This document shows, piece after piece, positions 7,262-12,724 of a DNA stretch of 12,724 nt. Numbering within the stretch: position 1 is the first letter of the stretch; each line of letters starts with the position of its first letter. A program made the translations under genes and the position numbers. Source of the stretch: Spirochaetota bacterium. GTDB taxonomy: Bacteria > Spirochaetota > UBA4802 > JAFGJZ01. The stretch is from NCBI GenBank assembly GCA_023396615.1, contig JAEWVM010000038.1:1-12724 (forward strand), in the 5' to 3' direction. Below the pieces are notes generated by a model. The model made no database searches. It was not told the DNA's origin and saw nothing but the letters and a program-made list of their open reading frames with translations.

Positions 7262-8065
7262 TCATAAATAAAAAAGAAATGAAATCAAGGCATTTACAAT
7301 GAAAACGGAAAGAAGAGTGCGAACAACAGCCCTTGAAACATAAATTGGAATTTGAAAGGCAGTTGAAGGTCGGAATCCGTAATAACAGCATATCAAAGGA
7401 ATAAGAATCCCGTACATCAAACTCTTCAGAAAAGTTATAAGAAGATCTTCAAAAGAAAAAGCGTTTATTATTGTAGCTAAAAATTGCTGAGGAGGAATAA
7501 AGATAAATAATCTTGAAATTAGATAACCGCCGGCAAGAGCAACAACATCAAATAGAATAACAAGTGAAATAATAGAAAGAATACTTGCAATGATTCTTGG
7601 GAATACAATATACAGCTTGGTATCTATTCCTAGAAGTTCCAAAGAACGTATTTCGTGATTCTGTTTTTGTGTCGCTATTTCTGCAGAAATAGCAGAACCG
7701 CTTCGGCTTGTAACAATCATCGCTGTAGCGAGAGGCCCGATTTCACGGATTATTATTAAAACAAGCAAATCTCCTATAAATGAATCAATTCCGAATTTAG
7801 GGAATTTTTGTGATGCCTGAATAATTACTGTTGCTCCAAGCATGAGAGCAACAACTGAAATTAAAAAAACAGCATCAAGTCCGGTATACTTAGTCTGCAG
7901 AAGAATTGTAGAATAAAGTGAACGCATTCTGAGATATTTAAGTGACTTAAAAGAATTGAAGAATGATTTGAGATAATGCTGAAATTCCATATAGCCGGAA
8001 AAAAAGGCAATAACCTTTCTTCCGGTAAGTGCTAGAAAATTTTCTATTTTACCCCGCAATCTCAT
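7262..8065 (-). CDS. mlaE: MlaE-family permease of an MCE lipid transporter
   Basis: A 267-residue inner-membrane permease. The MlaE signature is clear: REIGPLATAMIVTSRSGSAISAEIA (about residues 107-131), then the coupling-helix region with HEIRSLELLGID (137-148) and FPRIIA (155-160). The C-terminal SRAVVRTLLSVFIVNALISF also fits the family. Membrane segments lie at about 62-82, 98-120, 153-175, 180-200, 205-230 and 245-266; the first 50 residues are amphipathic and basic, probably an interfacial helix. The family's usual GR.GSA is SRSGSA here. It is the first gene of the operon, 19 bases ahead of the ATP-binding gene. A consensus -35 lies just upstream, leaving almost no leader before the ATG at 8065. 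Unlike its ATPase partner, it shows no decay. Confidence 0.95.
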   Translation of the reverse strand: MRLRGKIENFLALTGRKVIAFFSGYMEFQHYLKSFFNSFKSLKYLRMRSLYSTILLQTKYTGLDAVFLISVVALMLGATVIIQASQKFPKFGIDSFIGDLLVLIIIREIGPLATAMIVTSRSGSAISAEIATQKQNHEIRSLELLGIDTKLYIVFPRIIASILSIISLVILFDVVALAGGYLISRLFIFIPPQQFLATIINAFSFEDLLITFLKSLMYGILIPLICCYYGFRPSTAFQIPIYVSRAVVRTLLSVFIVNALISFLFYL

Positions 8066-8070
8066 GGCTT

Positions 8071-8099
8071 CTTCTACTTTCCGGCTCTAACAATGTCAA
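8071..8099 (-). promoter_or_regulatory. Candidate promoter of the lipid-transport operon
   Basis: On the minus strand TTGACA (8094-8099) is a perfect -35, followed after 17 nt by TAGAAG (8071-8076), four of six matches to a -10 box. Only five bases separate the -10 from the permease ATG, so the message would be leaderless or nearly so. No strong ribosome site is visible, only AGAAG inside the -10. If the permease really starts at a later codon, the leader would be longer. Confidence 0.4.
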
Positions 8100-8165
8100 A
8101 CAAATATGTCATTCTTAATAGAAATAAAAGACACATCTAATGTTATGAGCATTTTTTTTAAATAT

Positions 8166-8221
8166 TTGCAGAATTTTTGCCGATACATTATATTGACTAT
8201 GGATATTTTATAAAATATCAC
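8166..8221 (+). promoter_or_regulatory. Candidate promoter(s) for the secreted helical protein gene
   Basis: Two overlapping candidates with 17-nt spacers are visible: TTGCAG (8166-8171) with TATATT (8189-8194), and TTGACT (8193-8198) with TATCAC (8216-8221). The first has the better -10, the second the better -35. Either leaves a leader of several tens of bases before the ATG at 8278. The rest of the divergent spacer is AT-rich and holds no other recognisable signal. Confidence 0.35.
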
Positions 8222-8277
8222 GTCTATCCCCGGAACAATTGGAGTAAGGGATGTATTTTGACTTTAAGGGGTTTATT

Positions 8278-9147
8278 ATGAAATTTATTCAATCAAAAAA
8301 AGCTGTTTGCGCGTTTTTGGCATTATTTGCTTTTTTTTCTGTTTCTTTGCATTCGCAGGGAGCAACAGCTGCTGCATCTGATGCAGAAAAAAAGGAAGCA
8401 GTTGCAAAATCAGACGAAGATTCACCTTCCGACATGACAGGTTGGCGTGTTACTGATTTTCAGCCCTACATTAAAGCTCTTGCTGAACTTGAAAAACTCA
8501 GCGATGAATATTCTGAAAATCTTTTGAAAATGGCGATTGACGAATATTCTACCGGTCTTGACATCCTTAGCGATATGGAAGTCGAAGTTAATAAGTTAAA
8601 AGCTGTTTTTGCCAAGAAAAACAATTTAAATGAAAGATGGTATTGGCAGGAAATTGACAGAAAAAATCAGGAGAAACGCCAGATTTCTTACTTGAAATAT
8701 GAAGCAAAAGTTAAATCGATAACTTATTTCACAAGAGCAATCAATCATATGGATGATATTCAGTCAGTTAAAATTAAAGCTGATACTGCATATATAAACG
8801 CTCAGATAAAACTTTTTCAGGCTTATGTTTCTACACAGTATGACATACAGAATCTTCTTCCTTGCATTCCTGTTCTTGAAAGATATGTGCAGATAAATGA
8901 AAAAACCAAAAACGACGTTTGGGCCTATAACTATATGGCAAGCTGTTACGGGTTTATGGAAGCTTCAACTGCAAAGAGCAGAATTATTAGCGAAGAAGAA
9001 AAGCTCAAATGGAAACAGAAAAAGAACAGATCTCTTCTTACAGCTGCGGAGCTTAAGTACGGAATCGATACTCCTCAGTATAAACATCTCAAAGAGACTG
9101 TTGAACTTGATGAGAAAAAGAGTGCATCAATTAACGATTTCAGATAA
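8278..9147 (+). CDS. Secreted alpha-helical protein with TPR-like segment, family not recognised
   Basis: A 289-residue protein with a classical signal peptide: MKFIQSKK, a hydrophobic core AVCAFLALFAFFSVSL, then LHSQGATAA with possible cleavage around residues 26-32. The mature part is almost entirely helical and charged. Residues 62-150 look like long helices (YIKALAELEKLSDEYSENLLKM), and 190-230 (LERYVQINEKT, WAYNYMASCYGFME) have TPR-like spacing. The mature protein contains two cysteines, Cys196 and Cys223, which could form a disulfide. The start at 8278 is chosen because AAGGGG (8266-8271) sits 6 nt upstream and gives a clean signal peptide. An in-frame ATG at 8251 also has GGAG 6 nt upstream and would add nine residues. 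The gene is monocistronic, divergent from the lipid-transport operon and closed by a strong terminator. A periplasmic structural or adaptor role is possible, not shown. Confidence 0.8.
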   Translation: MKFIQSKKAVCAFLALFAFFSVSLHSQGATAAASDAEKKEAVAKSDEDSPSDMTGWRVTDFQPYIKALAELEKLSDEYSENLLKMAIDEYSTGLDILSDMEVEVNKLKAVFAKKNNLNERWYWQEIDRKNQEKRQISYLKYEAKVKSITYFTRAINHMDDIQSVKIKADTAYINAQIKLFQAYVSTQYDIQNLLPCIPVLERYVQINEKTKNDVWAYNYMASCYGFMEASTAKSRIISEEEKLKWKQKKNRSLLTAAELKYGIDTPQYKHLKETVELDEKKSASINDFR

Positions 9148-9168
9148 TACCCGTTTCAATATAAGAAT

Positions 9169-10875
9169 TCATAAGAACTCTCCATCAAGGGGAGTTCTTA
9201 TTTTTTTGCCGTCAGAAGCTTTCTTTATCAATGACTCATACGTGGAATTATAAAGCTTAATTCCAAGTTTATTATGTTCTTCAAGTATTTCTTTCAGTAT
9301 TGTTTTATCTGTCAGCGGATTTACAGTCACGGCTCTCAAAACCGAAATCTTTTGCGGTGAATACTTTGTTGATTCCAGTACCGTCCTTGATACAAATGAA
9401 TTATCAGCATCCCGAATTAACCTGTGAAGTTCAACATTCAGTGAGTTTATTAAAAGATTGAGGTTGAACAGGCGGGCTTCAGCGTCATCTCCTCCTTGTA
9501 ATTTTAACTCAGAAAGTCTTTCTCTGATTTTTTCAGGTATGAAACGGTAATTGATTATAAAAAGTTCAGGATAATTGAGAAGTTCAAAATTTAAATGTGT
9601 TTCAATCATCGATCTGTATATAGATGTTAATTCAAAAGCATATTCAAACAATAATCTGAATCCTTCCGAACCAAATACTTTCATGGCACTCCATGGCCGC
9701 AAAACCGTAAATGGCCGGGATCCTTCTACCGTAAATCTTCCAAGATCGACTGAATCGGGTCTTAAAATATAAGTTGAATTGCGTTTAATGTTTTCGAGAT
9801 CTCTTTCATTTTTAAATAGAACCATGCCCATTGAGTTCGGTGAAAATAATAATTTATGACAGTCGAAAGTAACTGAATCTGCTGATTCTATACCGCTGAA
9901 AAGATGTCTGTAAGAATCTACAAAAAGAACAGGTCCGCCCCACGCTGCATCAACATGAAAATGTGCACCGACTGAGTCCGCGCATTTTCTTATAGCATTA
10001 AGGTCATCGATATTTCCGGTTTCAGTTGTTCCGCCGATTCCTACTATCGCAATAACCATTATCTTTTTATCATGTGTCAAATTATATTCATTTATAAGAC
10101 GGCATTCATTTACTAGAGAATCAATTTTCATTTTGTTGTTTGAATCTACAGGGATTTTTATTACGGAATCTTCTCCAATACCGATAATTGAAGCAATTTT
10201 ATCTATTGAATAATGCCCTCTCTGAGATACGATTATTAAGGCTTTTTCGCAATTATAATAATTCATCGCCTCGCGTATTCCTTCTTTGGAAACACCGCCA
10301 AAAGAACCATGAGGCTTAAACAGTTTATTTCTTGCGACAAATAAAGAAGTTAAATTGGCAAGGGTTCCGTCTACAGTTACTGCTCCAAGAGAAACTGAAT
10401 GATTCTGAATATTTTTCTTATAATAAGATGAACTCTTGGAATAAACAAGCCTGTGAATCCATGCGATAAACTCACGTTCTACAAAAGTAGAAGCTTTAGC
10501 GGTTTCAATTTTTACCTGATTCTGATTCAATGATGCTATTATCATTTCAACTAAAACAGCAAACCACGGTACAGGACTCGTCATATGACCGATATAATAA
10601 GGTGAACCGACTTTGACGGAATGTGAAATTATTTTTTCATGAATTTCCGGAAATATTATTTTTAGAAGTGAAGGATTTCTAGGGATATCTTCCTGAGAAA
10701 ACATTTTACCGAGATCGGCAATGGATATTTCACTATGAAGTCCGCCTTTTTCAGCAAAATACTTATGAAGCATATCAAGAAGCATATTGCCGTATTCAAT
10801 AAACTTATCCTGAGAATCCGGCAGAATAAACAGCTTTTTCAGGTGATCGAAATCGGCTTTAACTTGTTTTGTCAT
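9169..10875 (-). CDS. panP: PLP-dependent aspartate 1-decarboxylase-like protein (PanP type)
   Basis: A 568-residue group II, fold-type I PLP decarboxylase. HVDAAWGGP contains the Asp309 that contacts the PLP ring nitrogen, TFDCHKLLFSP contains the Schiff-base Lys341, and His221 in SQRGHYS is the likely ring-stacking histidine. Several long signatures (GHMTSPVPWF, NQNQVKIETAKASTFVERE, GSFGGVSKEG, GTTETGN) match, from memory, the PanP branch described in vibrios and other gammaproteobacteria. PanP there makes beta-alanine from aspartate in place of pyruvoyl-dependent PanD, feeding pantothenate and CoA synthesis. Glutamate or aromatic amino acid decarboxylation cannot be excluded. The start is the ATG at 10873-10875, with GGA 7 nt upstream; an ATG seven codons earlier lacks a ribosome site. 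No pan gene is adjacent. The final codons lie in the terminator hairpin of the convergent gene. Fold certain, substrate probable. Confidence 0.85.
   Translation of the reverse strand: MTKQVKADFDHLKKLFILPDSQDKFIEYGNMLLDMLHKYFAEKGGLHSEISIADLGKMFSQEDIPRNPSLLKIIFPEIHEKIISHSVKVGSPYYIGHMTSPVPWFAVLVEMIIASLNQNQVKIETAKASTFVEREFIAWIHRLVYSKSSSYYKKNIQNHSVSLGAVTVDGTLANLTSLFVARNKLFKPHGSFGGVSKEGIREAMNYYNCEKALIIVSQRGHYSIDKIASIIGIGEDSVIKIPVDSNNKMKIDSLVNECRLINEYNLTHDKKIMVIAIVGIGGTTETGNIDDLNAIRKCADSVGAHFHVDAAWGGPVLFVDSYRHLFSGIESADSVTFDCHKLLFSPNSMGMVLFKNERDLENIKRNSTYILRPDSVDLGRFTVEGSRPFTVLRPWSAMKVFGSEGFRLLFEYAFELTSIYRSMIETHLNFELLNYPELFIINYRFIPEKIRERLSELKLQGGDDAEARLFNLNLLINSLNVELHRLIRDADNSFVSRTVLESTKYSPQKISVLRAVTVNPLTDKTILKEILEEHNKLGIKLYNSTYESLIKKASDGKKIRTPLDGEFL
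9171..9207 (+). terminator. Rho-independent terminator of the secreted-protein gene
   Basis: Arms 9171-9183 and 9189-9201 pair over 13 bp with one G-T wobble around the loop ATCAA, and a run of seven T (9201-9207) follows. It begins 24 bases after the stop at 9147. The minus strand lacks a comparable T-run, so it acts mainly on the plus-strand gene. The whole structure overlaps the last codons of the convergent PanP-like gene. Confidence 0.9.
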
Positions 10876-10917
10876 TATTAATTCCAATAATACCATTATC
10901 TAATAATGCTTAAAAAT

Positions 10918-10946
10918 AAAAATCATTTTTTATAATAATGATTTTT
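10918..10946. promoter_or_regulatory. AT-rich hairpin in the panP / STAS divergent spacer
   Basis: AAAAATCATT (10918-10927) and AATGATTTTT (10937-10946) form a perfect 10-bp stem around a 9-nt loop, and the T-run continues to 10948. It resembles a weak terminator, but no plus-strand gene lies upstream to end. An operator or leader structure for one of the divergent genes is the alternative. A smaller palindrome, CATTAT/ATAATG, lies at 10894-10908, and GATAAT at 10984-10989 is a possible -10 for the STAS gene with no clear -35. Confidence 0.4.
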
Positions 10947-11008
10947 TTCATAAAATTATTTCAACTTTTTAACATTTAATTCCGATAATAACGTTACGGG
11001 GGGATGAT

Positions 11009-11284
11009 ATGACACTAAGCCAGAACGGAAGCTGGATTTTTCCTGAAAAAATAGAAATAAATGACATACATCATTATTCCGAACAGTTGAGCAGGGTTCG
11101 CTTTGATAACAACATCTTCTTTGATCTCAGTAATACTCACACCATTCATTCATCTTTTGTAGGTTTTCTGATTATTGCCAAAAATGAAGCCGAAAGAAAA
11201 GGCGGTGAATTGAAACTTACACTTTCAGATGAAATGAGCAAATTATTTTCGTTATTAAATATTGGGGATTATTTTAAAGATTAA
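11009..11284 (+). CDS. Stand-alone STAS-domain protein (anti-sigma antagonist / MlaB-like fold)
   Basis: A 91-residue protein consisting only of a STAS domain: NNIFFDLSNTHTIHSSFVGFLIIAKNEAERKGGELKL is the central strand-loop-helix, followed by LFSLLNIGDYF. The loop that reads DSSGLG in SpoIIAA reads HSSFVG here. Ser48 aligns with the SpoIIAA phosphoserine (Ser58), but the preceding Asp is His47. It could be an anti-sigma factor antagonist switched by a serine kinase, or an MlaB-like partner of an ABC ATPase; no kinase, phosphatase or sigma gene is nearby. The start has an unusually strong GGGGGG ribosome site 5 nt from the ATG at 11009. Another ATG at 11004 is out of frame and stops after two codons. 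The stop codon shares the palindromic TTAA at 11281-11284 with the stop of the convergent exonuclease gene. Fold reliable, role open. Confidence 0.87.
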   Translation: MTLSQNGSWIFPEKIEINDIHHYSEQLSRVRFDNNIFFDLSNTHTIHSSFVGFLIIAKNEAERKGGELKLTLSDEMSKLFSLLNIGDYFKD

Positions 11285-12108
11285 AGTGAATATGACATCT
11301 TTATTCTAGATGAAATAAAAAATCTTTCTTCATGACGCAGATGACAATATGCATGTATAATAGTCTGCTTTCCCCTTTGGAAAATACCCTTAGCAGAAAT
11401 CTTTCTCCTCGTTTCATTTCCGGTACTGTCGATATAATCAATCATAAATTCGCGTCCCGGAATTATCGTGGATCCCCTGCACTTTTTTGAACGTAATTCT
11501 TTTATAAGAGCATCACGAAAGGACGGTCCTGCATAATATTCCAGATCATCCAGATACCATTTGCTGTGAGTTTTATCTTTTTGAATAGCACGAAGAAAAA
11601 CATTCATGCATGCACTGGCATCCGAAAAAGCACGGTGATGTTTTAACTCAATCCCAAGATGAGTACAAACTGTATCAAGCTTATAATTCTCAAGCCCGGG
11701 AAAAGCTCTGCGCGAAAGACTTACGGTATCGTATGCACTAATAAAACGGAAACGTTTTCCGCATCTTCTGTATTCCATTTCAAGAAAAGAAAGATCAAAA
11801 GCCGGATTTTGAATGACAAGAATTGAATCTGATAAAAACGTATTAAAATCCTGAATTATATCAGAAATTTTATCACATCCGAAAACCATTTCATCTGAAA
11901 TGCCGTGAATCTTGATGCTGTCATGAGGAATTGGCATGCAAGGATCAATCATTCTTTCAAAAGAATCTATTTGACCTTCAAGATTGAATTTCACTGCACC
12001 GATTTCGATTATCTTCTCAGTAAAAGGATTAATTCCTGTTGTTTCAAGATCAATTGCGCAAAAAACAGAATCTTTCAATTTTGCATCAAGATAATGCAAT
12101 TCCTCCAT
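11281..12108 (-). CDS. DnaQ-type (DEDDh) 3'-5' exonuclease with C-terminal WYL-like domain
   Basis: A 275-residue cytoplasmic protein. Residues 14-175 are a complete DEDDh exonuclease as in the polymerase III epsilon subunit: CAIDLETTG with Asp20 and Glu22, QNPAFDLSF with Asp105, and HRAFSDA with His158 and Asp163. All five metal or catalytic residues are present; the usual HNA of motif II is QNP. Residues 180-215 form a linker (KWYLDDLEYYAGPSFRDALIKEL). Residues 218-275 look like a WYL domain: FMIDYIDSTGNETRRKIS, then a strand leading to AYCHLRHEERFFISSRIK. WYL domains bind nucleic acid or nucleotides and are usually found in regulators. A nuclease tuned by ligand or DNA ends is plausible, for repair, proofreading or RNA trimming. 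The ATG shares one base with the murB stop (TAATG), with GGTGAG upstream, so the two are translationally coupled. No polymerase gene is near. Confidence 0.88.
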   Translation of the reverse strand: MEELHYLDAKLKDSVFCAIDLETTGINPFTEKIIEIGAVKFNLEGQIDSFERMIDPCMPIPHDSIKIHGISDEMVFGCDKISDIIQDFNTFLSDSILVIQNPAFDLSFLEMEYRRCGKRFRFISAYDTVSLSRRAFPGLENYKLDTVCTHLGIELKHHRAFSDASACMNVFLRAIQKDKTHSKWYLDDLEYYAGPSFRDALIKELRSKKCRGSTIIPGREFMIDYIDSTGNETRRKISAKGIFQRGKQTIIHAYCHLRHEERFFISSRIKMSYSL

Positions 12109-12724
12109 TAAAACTCACCAATCATTTTTATTTCAGTATGCAGTTCGATTCCGAATTTTCCTAAAACAGTTTTTTGAACATGTGATACCAGACTTCGTAT
12201 ATCAGAAGAAGAAGCTTTCCCGGCATTTACGATAAAATTAGTATGAAGCTCTGAAACCTGAGCACCGCCTATTTTATAGCCTTTTAAACCGGAATCATTG
12301 ACAAGTTTCCAAGCAAAACTTCCTTCCGGATTTTTAAAAACAGATCCCGCGCTCGGAAATGTCCACGGATGTTTCATTTTTCTGTCAGATATAATATCAT
12401 CTATTTTCTTCTGAGTCATAGATGAGTCACCTTCAGGAAATTCAAAAGAGCCGGAAACAACAACAGCACAGCTTTCAATATCTATTCCTCTGTAATGAGC
12501 CATCAAAGATTCTGATTTAACAGTATGAAATGCCCCTTTTTTATCAATATACGTAATTTCCTTCAACCAATCAATAAAAGTACCCATAAATGTTCCGGCA
12601 TTCATCACTATGCCGCCTCCGACTGACCCCGGAATTCCGGCCATAAACTCAATCCCAGAAAAAGAATTTGCCACAGCAAACTTTATAAAATCATCTTTCA
12701 TTACAGCAGCTTCGGAAAAAATCA
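12108..12724 (-). CDS. murB: UDP-N-acetylenolpyruvoylglucosamine reductase, 5' end beyond window
   Basis: MurB reduces UDP-GlcNAc-enolpyruvate to UDP-MurNAc with NADPH and FAD, the second committed step of peptidoglycan synthesis in the cytoplasm. The reading frame stays open to the right edge (IFSEAAV precedes the first internal Met), so the N-terminal FAD-binding part lies outside. Visible are GIEFMAGIPGSVGGGIVMNAG (FAD/diphosphate region), AHYRGID with the conserved Tyr-Arg, SAGSVFKNP with the proton-donor serine, and the terminal ELHTEIKMIGEF with the catalytic glutamate. Spacing in the C-terminal domain suggests the short type II enzyme. It is followed directly by the exonuclease gene through a TAATG overlap, indicating one transcript. 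Nothing suggests decay; the truncation is only the window boundary. Confidence 0.96.
   Translation of the reverse strand, partial: IFSEAAVMKDDFIKFAVANSFSGIEFMAGIPGSVGGGIVMNAGTFMGTFIDWLKEITYIDKKGAFHTVKSESLMAHYRGIDIESCAVVVSGSFEFPEGDSSMTQKKIDDIISDRKMKHPWTFPSAGSVFKNPEGSFAWKLVNDSGLKGYKIGGAQVSELHTNFIVNAGKASSSDIRSLVSHVQKTVLGKFGIELHTEIKMIGEF

Noticed and set aside
8251..8277. Earlier ATG as start of the secreted protein
   Set aside because: It has a ribosome site of its own, but it would place MYFDFKGFI ahead of a classical signal peptide. The ATG at 8278 has an equally good site and a normal signal sequence.
8897..9253. Second frame in the 3' half of the secreted-protein gene
   Set aside because: It overlaps a gene with a clear signal peptide and terminator and runs through that terminator. 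Its composition is not protein-like.
12108..12701. murB as a complete short gene starting at 12701
   Set aside because: The frame stays open upstream to the window edge, and the FAD-binding N-terminus of MurB would be missing, so the gene is cut by the boundary.

Overview
The window looks like ordinary chromosome from an AT-rich diderm (Gram-negative-type) bacterium; GC is roughly mid-30s percent by eye. Diderm status follows from an MCE/MlaD–MlaE lipid-transport cluster, a lipoprotein with a lipobox, a secreted protein with a signal peptide, and MurB for peptidoglycan. A spirochaete (treponeme-like) host would fit the AT-rich, lipoprotein-bearing, tightly packed layout. That is only an impression: no rRNA or marker gene is present to settle it. 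There are no transposases, phage genes, tRNAs or CRISPR arrays, and no gene-free stretch longer than 300 bases.

Layout. 1-140: a compact, GC-richer cluster of four hairpins directly behind pgi. 140-1756 (-): pgi. 1860-2192 (+): small lipoprotein, divergent from pgi and overlapping tail-to-tail with 2164-3813 (-), a B12-binding-type radical SAM protein with a TPR tail. 3928-4992 (+): membrane-anchored beta-propeller protein, overlapping tail-to-tail with a glycosyltransferase. 8065 down to 4940 (-): a four-gene operon of MlaE-like permease, MlaF-like ATP-binding subunit, MlaD-like MCE protein and GT2 glycosyltransferase. 8278-9147 (+): secreted helical protein, divergent from that operon and closed by a strong terminator that lies inside the 3' end of the next gene. 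9169-10875 (-): PanP-type PLP decarboxylase. 11009-11284 (+): stand-alone STAS protein. 11281-12108 (-): DnaQ-type exonuclease with a WYL-like tail. 12108-12724 (-): murB, running off the right edge and translationally coupled to the exonuclease.

How the genes work together. The clearest unit is the lipid-transport operon. The permease and MCE subunits look intact. The ATP-binding subunit keeps the family's fold and tail but has lost the Walker A lysine, the ABC signature, the Walker B Asp/Glu pair and the H-loop histidine. It reads as a pseudo-ATPase, so the system may be driven by another ATPase or not by ATP at all. A glycosyltransferase is translationally coupled to its last gene, and a stand-alone STAS protein (the MlaB fold) lies about 3 kb away. 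This is the best candidate here for something undescribed. Other items of note are the hairpin cluster, the exonuclease-WYL fusion, the PanP route to beta-alanine, and three tail-to-tail gene overlaps.
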